From the NCBI GenBank assembly GCA_900552465.1, contig URZO01000014.1:4973-68972 (forward strand): 64,000 nucleotides of DNA, written 5' to 3'. A program made the position numbers and the translations under genes. Under the pieces are notes generated by a model that saw only the letters and a program-made list of their open reading frames with translations, made no database searches and was not told the origin of the DNA. Below, one piece after another: positions 44,052 through 53,107 of the stretch (the first letter of the stretch is position 1; each line of letters begins with the position of its first letter). The DNA comes from an uncultured Parabacteroides sp. (GTDB lineage Bacteria > Bacteroidota > Bacteroidia > Bacteroidales > Tannerellaceae).

Positions 44052-46712
44052 ATGAAGAAATTAATCTGTTATATAGTATTGTTGTTGGCGAGCATGCCCT
44101 TGTGGGCGGCCCATCAACCCGAGTTCTCGACCGCCGGCTTTTTCCGGTTAGACAATAGTGGGAGGGAGGTTTATTCCATGAATCCGGCCTGGCGTTTCCA
44201 TAAAGGAGCGGCAGACGGTGCGGATGCAAAAGACTTTAATGATCAGGACTGGGCTGTCGTTTCCCTGCCAAACGGTATCGAATACCTGCCGACGGAGGCA
44301 AGCGGTTGCATCAATTATCAGGGTGAAGTCTGGTACCGGAAGCACTTTACACCCGACACATCGTTGAAGGGCAAGAAACTTTTCCTGCATTTCGAGGCGA
44401 TCATGGGAAAAAGTAAAGTATTCGTGAACGGAAAACAGCTGACAGAACACTTCGGCGGCTATCTGCCCGTTGTGTTGGATGTGACGGATGCGCTGGACTG
44501 GAACGGCGATAACGTAATTGCCGTCTGGGCCGATAACAGCGACGATCCTTCCTATCCTCCCGGAAAGGCGCAGGATGTGCTGGACTATACGTACTTTGGC
44601 GGCATTTACCGGGATTGCTGGCTGATCGCCCATAACAACGTGTTCATCACCGACCCCAATTATGAGAATGAGGTGGCCGGAGGCGGCTTGTTCGTCGCTT
44701 TCGGGAAAGTCTCGGATGCTTTGGCGGAGGTGCAGTTGAAGATACAGGTGCGCAATGCCACGAAGAAATCTTTCACCGGTGCGGTGGAGTACACCTTGTT
44801 GCAGCCCGACGGTACGGAGGTCGCCCGCCTGAACGATAAGATACAGGTAAAGGCCGGCAAGGCAACGACTTCTTCCGATAAAATGACGGTGAAGCAACCG
44901 ATGCTCTGGACGCCCTCGACACCTACGCTGTATAATCTCTTAGTGCGGGTACTGGATAAAGACGGGAATGTGGTGGACGGTTACCGCCGCCGTGTCGGGA
45001 TCCGCAGTATCGAGTTTAAGGGGAAAGATGGCTTCTGGCTGAACGGGAAACCGTATGGAAAGCCGTTAATCGGAGCGAACCGGCATCAGGATTTCGCAGT
45101 AGTCGGCAATGCTGTCGCCAACAGTATCCATTGGCGGGATGCCAAGAAGCTGAAAGAGGCCGGGATGGAAATCATCCGTAACGCCCACTGTCCGCAAGAT
45201 CCGGCTTTCATGGATGCCTGCGACGAGTTGGGATTGTTTGTCATCGTCAATACGCCCGGCTGGCAGTTCTGGAACGATGCGCCTGAGTTTGCCCAGCGTG
45301 TATACAGCGATATCCGCAATGTCGTACGCCGTGACCGCAACCATCCTTGTGTCTGGCTGTGGGAACCGATCCTGAACGAAACCTGGTATCCGGCAGATTT
45401 TGCCAAGAACACCCGTGACATCGTGGATGCCGAATATCCATATCCGTATTGTTATAGCGGAAGCGATAGCGAAGCGCGTGGGCATGAGAACTTCCCGGTC
45501 CACTTTGCCCATCCCGCCAATATGCAGGATGCTTCGAAAGAGATCGATCCGACAAAGACCTACTTTACCCGTGAATGGGGAGATAACGTGGACGATTGGA
45601 GTTCACACAATTCCCCCAGCCGTGTAGCCCGCAACTGGGGCGAACAGCCGATGCGCGTACAAGCCGAACATTATGCCTCGCCATCCTATCCGGTGACCAG
45701 CTACGATGTCCTGTATCGACAGCAGCCGCAGCATGTCGGAGGCTGTCTCTGGCATTCGTTCGATCATCAGCGTGGTTACCATCCCGACCCGTTCTACGGA
45801 GGTTTGATGGATGTGTTCCGCCAGCCGAAGTATTCCTACTATATGTTTATGGCGCAGCGTCCGGCTGTGAAGAACGACCAGCTTGCCGGAAGCGGTCCGA
45901 TGGTCTATATCGCACATGAGATGACGCCGTTCTCCGGTAAGGATGTGACGGTTTATTCCAACTGCGATGAGGTGCGGCTCACGTTCAATAAAGGCGGAAA
46001 GACCTATACGTATAAAAAGGACAAGAACCGTCCCGGAATGCCGTCTCCGGTCATTACTTTCCCCGGTGTTTATGACTTCATGGTAGACAAGGCTCTCTCC
46101 AGAGAGAGAAAGCAGGACGATGTTTATCTGCTCGCCGAAGGCCTGATAGATGGAAAAGTCGTGGCTACGCATAAGGTTGTTCCTGCCCGTCGTCCGGAAA
46201 AAATCCTGTTATGGGTAGACAACGAAGGGACAGCCCTGAAAGCCGATGGCTCTGACTTCGTCACGGTAGTGGCTGCCGTTGCGGATAAGCAGGGAAACAT
46301 CAAGCGTTTGAACAATTATAATATCCGTTTCTCTATTGAAGGGGAAGGACGTATCTTGGGCGGTCCGGATGTCTTGGCTAATCCGGCTCCTGTCAAATGG
46401 GGAACGGCCCCTATCCTGGTTCAGTCTACTTTGAAGCCCGGTAAGATACGGATCACCGCCAGTGTCCTGTTCGAGGGTTCACAGATGCCGGTAAGCGGCG
46501 AACTGGTGCTTGAATCGAAACCGGCCGCATTCCCGCTGGTCTATAACGCCGCCGACGCATCCCGTATCCCGATGAGCAGTGTCTCCACCGGACAATCGAC
46601 CGCATCAAAAACTGATGCCGAGCGCGAAGTGGAACGCCTGCGCAAGGAACTGAACACCTTAAAGTTGAAGGAGGTGGAGCGGCAACAGTCGGATTTTGGA
46701 GAAAAGGAATAA
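44052..46712 (+). CDS. GH2 family glycosidase, likely beta-galactosidase
   Basis: An 886-residue secreted GH2 enzyme (signal MKKLICYIVLLLASMPLWA). Domains in order: sugar-binding jelly roll (~45-190), immunoglobulin-like domain (~200-320), TIM barrel (~325-610), and C-terminal beta domains. The acid/base is Glu443 in LWEPILNETW, and Glu508 in YFTREWGD is the candidate nucleophile. The last ~35 residues form a charged heptad-like helix (REVERLRKELNTLKLKEVER), unusual for GH2 and possibly an oligomerisation coil. Beta-galactosidase is the most likely activity given GH20 and GH16 partners, but other beta-glycosidases of this family cannot be excluded. Confidence 0.85.
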   Translation: MKKLICYIVLLLASMPLWAAHQPEFSTAGFFRLDNSGREVYSMNPAWRFHKGAADGADAKDFNDQDWAVVSLPNGIEYLPTEASGCINYQGEVWYRKHFTPDTSLKGKKLFLHFEAIMGKSKVFVNGKQLTEHFGGYLPVVLDVTDALDWNGDNVIAVWADNSDDPSYPPGKAQDVLDYTYFGGIYRDCWLIAHNNVFITDPNYENEVAGGGLFVAFGKVSDALAEVQLKIQVRNATKKSFTGAVEYTLLQPDGTEVARLNDKIQVKAGKATTSSDKMTVKQPMLWTPSTPTLYNLLVRVLDKDGNVVDGYRRRVGIRSIEFKGKDGFWLNGKPYGKPLIGANRHQDFAVVGNAVANSIHWRDAKKLKEAGMEIIRNAHCPQDPAFMDACDELGLFVIVNTPGWQFWNDAPEFAQRVYSDIRNVVRRDRNHPCVWLWEPILNETWYPADFAKNTRDIVDAEYPYPYCYSGSDSEARGHENFPVHFAHPANMQDASKEIDPTKTYFTREWGDNVDDWSSHNSPSRVARNWGEQPMRVQAEHYASPSYPVTSYDVLYRQQPQHVGGCLWHSFDHQRGYHPDPFYGGLMDVFRQPKYSYYMFMAQRPAVKNDQLAGSGPMVYIAHEMTPFSGKDVTVYSNCDEVRLTFNKGGKTYTYKKDKNRPGMPSPVITFPGVYDFMVDKALSRERKQDDVYLLAEGLIDGKVVATHKVVPARRPEKILLWVDNEGTALKADGSDFVTVVAAVADKQGNIKRLNNYNIRFSIEGEGRILGGPDVLANPAPVKWGTAPILVQSTLKPGKIRITASVLFEGSQMPVSGELVLESKPAAFPLVYNAADASRIPMSSVSTGQSTASKTDAEREVERLRKELNTLKLKEVERQQSDFGEKE

Positions 46713-46820
46713 TGGCGCAAATATGAATATCCGACAGCTCGGTTATATTCGTGAAACATAGCACGCAGAGGACGTATCTTTTTTTATTTTGTCATCTGTG
46801 TGCTGTGTATTGAAAAATAT

Positions 46821-46828
46821 TACCTTTG
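46821..46828 (+). promoter_or_regulatory. -7 box for the plus-strand beta-propeller gene
   Basis: TACCTTTG, 18 bases upstream of the ATG at 46846. It lies inside the longer open frame that begins at 46789, which argues that the true start is 46846. Confidence 0.55.
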
Positions 46829-46845
46829 TGAAAATTGATATTTGT

Positions 46846-47994
46846 ATGAGGTATCTTTTGATTATATGGATGATGGCATTTTTGTGTGGCTGTGCCGGTA
46901 AGGGCACAGATAACGAAGTCTTGCAAATTGACCTCAATGCGGAACATTCATCCATTCGATTAAATTTAAAGGATATTGCAGATGTTACATATATAAAACT
47001 TGCAAGCAATACTGATTTTTTAGTTAGATCAAGAGCTTTGGTATGCAATGAAAATTATATACTGACCAAAGGGGGTGAAACCGGTGAGATCCTGATGTTT
47101 GATAGAGAAGGACAGCCAGTCCGTAAGTTTTCTCATTATGGGAATGGCCCTCATGAATATAATTATATCACCAATTTGCGTGTAGATGAAAAGAGAGGGG
47201 AGATCTATGTCCATGATGTATTTTCCCGGAAGATCGTTGTTTATGATCTGAATGGCGAATATATCAGGGAATTTGCTTCTGGGGATGCGCGTTTCATTTA
47301 CAATTTTAATGATGATGCTTTTCTCGTTTACAATACGGAAACGAATCGGGTAAACTCTGATCTGAAACCTTATTTCTCGATTCTGGCTAAGAATGACGGG
47401 GAAATCCAGAAGAAAATAGATATTCCTTTTTCTTCTGGTAAGAAATATGATTTGACGGTGACTAAAGAAGGTGATGGCGGTCATTTTTCATATACAGCCA
47501 TGCATCTTCCTGTTGTAAGAAACTCGGAAGGTTATATTTTGAACGAACTTTCGTCGGATACTATCTATCAGTATTCATACGATGGGGTTTTGACTCCGGT
47601 TATGTTGAGAACACCTGCAATTAGCTCCATGAGTGCCCCTGTTTTTTTGCAGTATGGAATTGAAACAAGTAAATATGTGTTCTTGACGCGGATTTCCGTA
47701 GATGAAAGCAATGAACGGGATATGTTTCCTGAAATCAACTGGGTTTACAACAAAGAAAATGGAGATATAAATGAGTATGAGATAAGGAATGATGATTATC
47801 CGGATGCAAAAATCGTTTTGAGCTCTCATCTTGTGAATTGTGATATGCAATCCGGTTATGGCATATCCCGGTTTAATGCCGACGAATTATTAGAGGCTTA
47901 TCAGGAAGGGAAATTGTATGGAGAATTAAAAGATTTGGCATCCTCTTTAAAAGACGAAGATAATGATGTCCTGATATTGTATAAATTCAAATAA
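46846..47994 (+). CDS. 6-bladed beta-propeller lipoprotein
   Basis: A 382-residue lipoprotein (MRYLLIIWMMAFLCGCAG, Cys at 16). The body has the repeated NHL/propeller-like strands of the Bacteroidetes 6-bladed beta-propeller family: LRVDEKRGEIYVHDVFSRKI and IVVYDLNGEYIREF are characteristic blades. The C-terminus (ELLEAYQEGKLYGELKDLAS) is shared with the three paralogues at 51924-55555. Function is not known; the family is often encoded near glycan-use loci. It lies between the GH2 and GH16 genes, with its own promoter box, and ends 7 bases before the GH16 gene. Confidence 0.85.
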   Translation: MRYLLIIWMMAFLCGCAGKGTDNEVLQIDLNAEHSSIRLNLKDIADVTYIKLASNTDFLVRSRALVCNENYILTKGGETGEILMFDREGQPVRKFSHYGNGPHEYNYITNLRVDEKRGEIYVHDVFSRKIVVYDLNGEYIREFASGDARFIYNFNDDAFLVYNTETNRVNSDLKPYFSILAKNDGEIQKKIDIPFSSGKKYDLTVTKEGDGGHFSYTAMHLPVVRNSEGYILNELSSDTIYQYSYDGVLTPVMLRTPAISSMSAPVFLQYGIETSKYVFLTRISVDESNERDMFPEINWVYNKENGDINEYEIRNDDYPDAKIVLSSHLVNCDMQSGYGISRFNADELLEAYQEGKLYGELKDLASSLKDEDNDVLILYKFK

Positions 47995-48001
47995 TGGCGT
48001 A

Positions 48002-48790
48002 ATGAAACAAGGATTATTTGCATTAGGGCTGTCAATCGCCCTGTCGCTAATGGCGGGTTGCCAGCCACGGAAAAGCGGGTGGAAGTTGGTATGGGAGGAG
48101 AACTTCGACCAGACGGAGCATTTCGATGAGGCTTCGTGGAGTAAGATTCCACGCGGGACATCGGATTGGAATAACTATATGTCCGACTTCGATTCTTGTT
48201 ATGGGATGCGCGACGGTAACCTGGTCTTGCGTGGATTAGTTAATTACAGTCTGCCGGCGGATACGGCTCCTTTTATCACTGGTGGTGTTTATTCAAGAGG
48301 AAAAGTCGGCTTTTCCGACGGACGCCTGGATATCCGTGCAAAGCTCTACGGGGCAATCGGAGCCTGGCCGGCGTTCTGGCTGCTGCCGGAAAACGAAGGC
48401 TGGCCGGAAGGCGGAGAGATTGATATCATGGAGCGTTTGAATAATGATACCATCGCTTATCAGACCGTTCATTCTGCCTATACGCATATATTGGGTATAA
48501 AGGACAATCCGAAGCAGGGTGGGATCGGGCCGATAAATCGTGACGATTATAATGTCTACAGTGTAGAGATGTATCGCGACAGCCTTGTTTTCTTTATCAA
48601 CGACACCCGGACTTTTGCTTATCCCCGTATCGAGACAGACAAAGAAGGGCAGTTCCCGTTTACCGATAAGAAGTTCTATCTGCTGCTTGATATGCAGTTG
48701 GGTGGGAGTTGGGTTGGCGCAGTCGAACCTGCTGACCTGCCTGTCGAGATGGAGATCGATTGGGTGCGTTTCTACCAGAAAGAGAAGTAG
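48002..48790 (+). CDS. GH16 endo-glycosidase lipoprotein
   Basis: A 262-residue surface lipoprotein (signal ending LSLMAGCQP, Cys ~20) comprising one GH16 jelly roll. The catalytic motif GEIDIMER contains nucleophile Glu139, Asp141 and acid/base Glu144. WKLVWEENFDQ at the start and GAWPAFWLLPE before the motif are typical of subfamily-3 enzymes. That group includes laminarinases and the mucin O-glycanases/endo-beta-galactosidases; with GH20 and GH2 neighbours and no GH3 or GH158, a poly-LacNAc or O-glycan substrate is favoured by inference. It ends the cluster and is followed by a bidirectional terminator. Confidence 0.87.
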   Translation: MKQGLFALGLSIALSLMAGCQPRKSGWKLVWEENFDQTEHFDEASWSKIPRGTSDWNNYMSDFDSCYGMRDGNLVLRGLVNYSLPADTAPFITGGVYSRGKVGFSDGRLDIRAKLYGAIGAWPAFWLLPENEGWPEGGEIDIMERLNNDTIAYQTVHSAYTHILGIKDNPKQGGIGPINRDDYNVYSVEMYRDSLVFFINDTRTFAYPRIETDKEGQFPFTDKKFYLLLDMQLGGSWVGAVEPADLPVEMEIDWVRFYQKEK

Positions 48791-48812
48791 ATATAAGTAT
48801 TTATCAGATATT

Positions 48813-48847
48813 AAAAAAGCCTTTCGTTTCTTACGGGAGGCTTTTTT
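48813..48847. terminator. Bidirectional hairpin terminator
   Basis: AAAAAAGCCT (48813-48822) pairs exactly with AGGCTTTTTT (48838-48847), with a T-run on each strand. It closes the glycan locus just before sufS. Confidence 0.75.
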
Positions 48848-48858
48848 ATGTGCTGCAA

Positions 48859-48891
48859 TTGATCGTTTACCTGATAAACATAGTATCTTTG
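48859..48891 (+). promoter_or_regulatory. Promoter of sufS
   Basis: TATCTTTG (48884-48891) with TTG at 48859-48861, spacing 22, located 31 bases upstream of the sufS ATG. Confidence 0.55.
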
Positions 48892-48922
48892 ACGCTTGTT
48901 ATTAAGTTAAAAAGATACAGTT

Positions 48923-50137
48923 ATGTTAGATATACAGTCTATCCGGAAGGATTTCCCTATCCTGGATCATAAGATATACGATAAACCGCTTATTTACTTC
49001 GACAACGGGGCAACGACCCAGAAGCCGCGCTGTGTGGTGGAGAAGATAGAGAGCGGCTATTATAATGTGAATGCCAATATTCATCGCGGCGTCCATTTCC
49101 TGAGCCAGGCGGCTACTGAAGCACACGAGGAAGCACGCCGGACCGTTCAGCAGTTCCTGAACGCCCGCTCTTCCAACGAGATCATCTTTACGCGTGGGAC
49201 GACAGAGGCGATCAACCTGATCGCTTCCAGCTTTACCGACGAATGTATGTCGGCAGGCGACGAGGTGATCGTTTCCGTGATGGAGCACCATTCCAATATC
49301 GTCCCCTGGCAGATACAGGCGGCCCGCAAAGGCATCGCGCTGAAGGTGATTCCGATGAACGAGAAAGGCGAATTATGTATGGATACATTCCGTAGCCTGT
49401 TTTCGGAGAGGACGAAGCTGGTTTCCATTACGCATGTATCCAATGTGCTCGGTACGGTCAATCCGGTAAAGGAGATCGTAGAAGAAGCGCACAACCACGA
49501 TGTTCCGGTGTTGATCGACGGTGCACAGGCCGTTCCTCATCTGAAGGTGGACGTGCAGGACCTGGATGCCGAGTTTTATGTCTTTTCCGGTCATAAGATA
49601 TACGGCCCGACCGGTATCGGTGTCCTGTATGGCAAGGAAGAATGGCTGGACAAACTGCCGCCCTATCAGGGAGGAGGGGAGATGATTGCTTCCGTCTCCT
49701 TCGAGAAGACGACTTTCAATGAGCTGCCTTTTAAGTTTGAAGCCGGAACGCCGGACTATATCGGCAGTACGGCATTGGCAGAAGCCTTGCGTTATGTCAA
49801 CCGTCTGGGAATGGAGAATATAGCAGCGTATGAAGACGAATTGCTCCGTTACGCAACCGAAAAATTGAATGCAATCGACGGAATGCGTATCTTCGGCCAG
49901 GCAGCCCATAAAGGGGCGGTGCTCTCTTTCTTAGTCGGTAATATCCATCATTATGATATGGGCATGTTGCTGGACCGTTTGGGTATTGCAGTCCGCACCG
50001 GACACCATTGCGCCCAACCGCTGATGCAGGATTTAGGGATCGAGGGGACGGTTCGCGCCTCTTTCTCGTTCTACAATACGAAAGAAGAGATTGATGTTTT
50101 CGCCGCCGGTATCGAACGGGTGCGTAAGATGTTTTAA
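48923..50137 (+). CDS. sufS: Cysteine desulfurase, SufS type
   Basis: A 404-residue class V PLP aminotransferase that takes sulfur from cysteine and passes it as a persulfide to SufE for Fe-S cluster assembly. The PLP lysine is K225 in FSGHKIYGPTG, and the active-site Cys363 lies in VRTGHHCAQP, the RxGHHCA signature of the SufS (group II) type, as opposed to the long Cys loop of IscS. Length is typical. A SufE-like gene lies at 56626-57051, separated by 6.5 kb. The rest of the suf operon is not in the window. Confidence 0.95.
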   Translation: MLDIQSIRKDFPILDHKIYDKPLIYFDNGATTQKPRCVVEKIESGYYNVNANIHRGVHFLSQAATEAHEEARRTVQQFLNARSSNEIIFTRGTTEAINLIASSFTDECMSAGDEVIVSVMEHHSNIVPWQIQAARKGIALKVIPMNEKGELCMDTFRSLFSERTKLVSITHVSNVLGTVNPVKEIVEEAHNHDVPVLIDGAQAVPHLKVDVQDLDAEFYVFSGHKIYGPTGIGVLYGKEEWLDKLPPYQGGGEMIASVSFEKTTFNELPFKFEAGTPDYIGSTALAEALRYVNRLGMENIAAYEDELLRYATEKLNAIDGMRIFGQAAHKGAVLSFLVGNIHHYDMGMLLDRLGIAVRTGHHCAQPLMQDLGIEGTVRASFSFYNTKEEIDVFAAGIERVRKMF

Positions 50138-50153
50138 TAGAGGAATCGTTTTT

Positions 50154-50561
50154 ATGGTCTTGTATTATCTGAAGAAATACCCGGTCTCGCTCACGATTGT
50201 CGCAGTCGTGATCTATCTCTCTTTCTTTAAACCGCCTTCGCTGGAGGTGAGTAAGATTGTGGGAATAGATAAACTTGCACATATCTGCATGTATGCCGGT
50301 TTGTCCGGTATGCTGTGGCTCGAGTTTCTGCGCAATCACCGCAAATACGACGATGTGTTATGGCACGCCTGGATCGGGGCGGTCTTATGTCCGATCCTGA
50401 TGAGCGGTGCGATCGAACTCCTGCAGGAATACTGCACTACATACCGGGGAGGCGACTGGTTCGACTTCCTCGCCAACATTTGCGGTGTCACGCTCGCCAC
50501 ACTGTTTTCCTACTTCGTCCTTCGTCCCTGGATGATGAAAAGAAAGATCGGAACTCGTTAG
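50154..50561 (+). CDS. VanZ-like membrane protein
   Basis: A 135-residue protein with four hydrophobic segments (about 10-28, 44-60, 70-92, 103-123) and the VanZ-like signature GIDKLAHICMYAGLSGMLW. The exact function is unknown; VanZ confers low-level teicoplanin resistance in enterococci, but most relatives have no tested role. The ATG at 50154 is chosen, as the longer frame overlaps sufS and lacks family similarity. It follows sufS by 16 bases, so the two are probably co-transcribed. Confidence 0.8.
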   Translation: MVLYYLKKYPVSLTIVAVVIYLSFFKPPSLEVSKIVGIDKLAHICMYAGLSGMLWLEFLRNHRKYDDVLWHAWIGAVLCPILMSGAIELLQEYCTTYRGGDWFDFLANICGVTLATLFSYFVLRPWMMKRKIGTR

Positions 50562-50581
50562 CTTATATCATAAAAGTATGT

Positions 50582-50589
50582 TACATTTG
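50582..50589 (+). promoter_or_regulatory. -7 box of the toxin-antitoxin pair
   Basis: TACATTTG lies 24 bases upstream of the antitoxin ATG at 50613. Its position rules out the earlier in-frame TTG at 50592 as the usual start. Confidence 0.55.
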
Positions 50590-50612
50590 TATTGTATAAA
50601 CATGGAGGTTTT

Positions 50613-50870
50613 ATGACTGTATTAGAATTACAAAAACGGAAAAGTTGGGCGTTGGAAGTGTTGCAGACTTGCAATAGCGAGGAGGCTGTTTCCTATATGG
50701 AAGCCCTTGCCCGTAAACTGATCAGAATGGAAAAGCAGGAACTGAAACGTCCGAATTGTTTCACTTTGGAAGAGGTGAAGGAGATGTTGAAGGAAACTAA
50801 CCGGGATAAAGAAAATGGCATTTTTGTCTCAGAACAGGAAATGCGTGATTTCTTTCAATCTTTTCGCTAA
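50613..50870 (+). CDS. Antitoxin of a RelE/ParE-type module
   Basis: An 85-residue charged, helical protein (MTVLELQKRKSWALEVLQTC). It is of the size of type II antitoxins and is directly coupled to a RelE/ParE-like toxin (stop and start overlap as TAATG). The middle contains a possible DNA-binding helix, and the C-terminal part (FVSEQEMRDFFQSFR) would wrap the toxin. The antitoxin family is not certain. Autoregulation is expected by analogy with such modules; no operator was identified. Confidence 0.75.
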   Translation: MTVLELQKRKSWALEVLQTCNSEEAVSYMEALARKLIRMEKQELKRPNCFTLEEVKEMLKETNRDKENGIFVSEQEMRDFFQSFR

Positions 50871-51187
50871 TGGAGATTCGGTCGAGTAGGCTTTTTAAGC
50901 AACAAGTAGCAGATTTGCTTTATTACTTGAAAGCAACTTATGGAAGACGTGTAACTCTTCGTGTCAGAGATGAGATTGAAAATAAGATCTTTCTTTTGAA
51001 ATCATTCCCGGATATGGGTACTGTTGAATTACTTTTGGAAAAAGAGCCTCTGAACTATCGTTATCTTGTGATTAAGCATAATAAGATTATTTATACTGTT
51101 GAAGATAATTATATTTTTATCCATCTCCTATGGGATTGTAGACAAGATCCTCAACATTTAATAGATTTGATAAAAGCAGTTGATTAA
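50870..51187 (+). CDS. RelE/ParE-family toxin
   Basis: A 105-residue protein with the compact RelE/ParE fold pattern: an N-terminal strand and helix (LFKQQVADLLYYLKATYGRR), LLKSFPDMGTVE (~42-54), then three strands (YRYLVIKHNKIIYTVEDNYIFIHLLWDCRQDP). The closing DCRQDP resembles the R-containing ends of plasmid-stabilisation RelE/ParE proteins. Whether it cuts mRNA or inhibits gyrase cannot be told from the sequence. It overlaps the antitoxin gene and is followed after two bases by rnhB, so readthrough into rnhB is likely. Confidence 0.82.
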   Translation: MEIRSSRLFKQQVADLLYYLKATYGRRVTLRVRDEIENKIFLLKSFPDMGTVELLLEKEPLNYRYLVIKHNKIIYTVEDNYIFIHLLWDCRQDPQHLIDLIKAVD

Positions 51188-51189
51188 CC

Positions 51190-51789
51190 ATGTTATTACC
51201 CTACTTAGAAGCAAATCGTATAGAGGCCGGATGTGATGAGGCCGGTCGTGGATGTCTGGCGGGTTCGGTGTTTGCTGCCGCCGTGATCCTTCCTCCCGAT
51301 TTTCATAATGAAGAGCTGAATGACAGCAAGCAGTTGAGTGAGAAGAAACGCTATGCACTCCGTCCTGTTATTGAGCAGGAGGCGATTGCGTGGGCTGTCG
51401 GCATTGTTACCCCCGAAGAGATTGACAAGATCAATATACTGAACGCCTCTTTTCTGGCCATGCACCGGGCAATCGAACAACTGAAGGTCAAGCCCGAACA
51501 CCTGCTGATCGATGGAAACCGCTTCACGCCCTATCCCGAGATCCAGCATACGACAGTTGTGAAAGGCGACGGCAAATACCTGAGTATCGCAGCCGCCTCT
51601 ATCCTGGCAAAAACCTATCGTGACGATTATATGGACAGCCTCGACCTGGAATATCCCGCTTACCATTGGAAAGAGAATAAAGGCTATCCGACGAAAGCCC
51701 ATCGCGAAGCCATCCGGGAATGCGGGATTACCCCATACCACCGCAAGACATTTACTTTGTTGCCGGAACAACTGACATTGCAATTCTGA
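51190..51789 (+). CDS. rnhB: Ribonuclease HII
   Basis: A 199-residue RNase HII that cuts RNA in RNA-DNA hybrids and removes misincorporated ribonucleotides. The catalytic DE motif is in AGCDEAGRGCLAGSV (residues ~16-30), the second Asp in LIDGNRF (~104), and the fourth acidic residue in AKTYRDDYM (~141-149). Length and motifs are typical. The gene starts two bases after the toxin stop; any separate promoter would have to lie inside the toxin gene. Confidence 0.95.
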   Translation: MLLPYLEANRIEAGCDEAGRGCLAGSVFAAAVILPPDFHNEELNDSKQLSEKKRYALRPVIEQEAIAWAVGIVTPEEIDKINILNASFLAMHRAIEQLKVKPEHLLIDGNRFTPYPEIQHTTVVKGDGKYLSIAAASILAKTYRDDYMDSLDLEYPAYHWKENKGYPTKAHREAIRECGITPYHRKTFTLLPEQLTLQF

Positions 51790-51923
51790 ACCGGAACAGT
51801 AATTTAATTCCTCCGGAACAAACCTTTCAACCGTTCATGTTTCCCGGTATAGGCATTGAATTGTATCCTATAGATAGGATGAAAGGTTCGCGGCCAAACC
51901 TTTCACCCTGAAGGGAAAAGTGT

Positions 51924-53087
51924 TCATTTCTTATATTTTATCAGCATTAGCACCGGGTTCGATTCCTCGTTCAATTCGGCAGCTATCTCTTTCAGCTTGC
52001 CTTTCAATTTGCCTTTTTCGTAGGCTTCCACCAGTTCGTATGCCTCTAATTTCTGCACGAGAGCGATTTCGTCGTTTCCGAATGTGACCTCTGAAACCAT
52101 CAGGCTACCAGGTTCGGCGTTGGTGAAATCCGCATTGTGCATCACATATTCGTAGATTGCATTTTCCTGTTTGTCATACATCAGGTCGGTCCGCTTGTGC
52201 CCGGTGTTGGTTCCCCAATCCCATTCGGCCTTTACGGTTTGCATAAAGCAAGAACCGTCGGTTAGCACGGCCGGGTACAGGAATACTCCCGGTTTCATCG
52301 ATTCGATCGGGGGAGTCCGGACAATAAGGGGAGTCATACTGTAGTCTGCCCGAATCGTATATATCGTATCGGATCCATCTTCCATAAGCATCCAACCACC
52401 GCTCTGCGGGACAAAGGTCCGGTTACGGATTGGCATCACATTATTGCTGCCCGGCAAAAACACCAATGATGTGATTTTCTTTTTGTTGGGGATGGTTATC
52501 TCTTTCGTGATACTTCCGTCCTGTTTGGATATAACCAAAAACGCATTTGAGTTTTCCTCATCTATATTGTTCGCACGGCAAATCAGGTTATCCCGATCGA
52601 AATTATATATATCCATGCTATACCAACCTTGCTGGTGCTTGAAACTCCGTTTGAATTTTCCGAACAAGTCATATACAAAGATTTTTCCTGTCCAATGGTC
52701 ATTGACGAAGATCTCATCGTTGTCTTCATCCAAAGTAATTCCCAAAAGGAACTGATATTCCTCGGCACTTTGTCCCAAGCGGTTGATTTTTCTAACTCCC
52801 TTGCCGTTTCTGTCAAAGATAAAGATGTCTCCGTCGGTATTGCGATTCCTGTTTCTGACAATGATGACTTTCTTGCCGATTGCATGTACCCAACCCATCG
52901 TGATAAAATCATCTTTCGTTTCGAGTGGAATATATTCCACATCCATAAAGTCCTGTAGAACCAGTTCTTTCTTCGGATAGTTTGTTGTGACATCAACGGT
53001 GATCAGATCATCTGCTGCTTGCTTGTTTCCGCTGCATCCCGCCATAGCGAACAGTAGCATGATTAAAATTGAATTTACGTTTTTCAT
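51924..53087 (-). CDS. 6-bladed beta-propeller lipoprotein (paralogue 3)
   Basis: A 387-residue lipoprotein (LIMLLFAMAGCSGNKQAADD, Cys ~18). It shares with its two upstream neighbours the N-terminal LVLQDFMDVEYIPLET segment, blade sequences such as ITLDEDNDEIFVNDHWTGKI and IFVYDLFGKFKRSF, and a conserved tail (GKLKGKLKEIAAELNEESNP). No catalytic residues are recognisable. It begins 20 bases after the stop of paralogue 2, too little for an obvious promoter, so it is likely transcribed from an upstream one. Function unknown. Confidence 0.85.
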   Translation of the reverse strand: MKNVNSILIMLLFAMAGCSGNKQAADDLITVDVTTNYPKKELVLQDFMDVEYIPLETKDDFITMGWVHAIGKKVIIVRNRNRNTDGDIFIFDRNGKGVRKINRLGQSAEEYQFLLGITLDEDNDEIFVNDHWTGKIFVYDLFGKFKRSFKHQQGWYSMDIYNFDRDNLICRANNIDEENSNAFLVISKQDGSITKEITIPNKKKITSLVFLPGSNNVMPIRNRTFVPQSGGWMLMEDGSDTIYTIRADYSMTPLIVRTPPIESMKPGVFLYPAVLTDGSCFMQTVKAEWDWGTNTGHKRTDLMYDKQENAIYEYVMHNADFTNAEPGSLMVSEVTFGNDEIALVQKLEAYELVEAYEKGKLKGKLKEIAAELNEESNPVLMLIKYKK

Positions 53088-53107
53088 ATCTCATGGATTT
53101 AAGAAGT

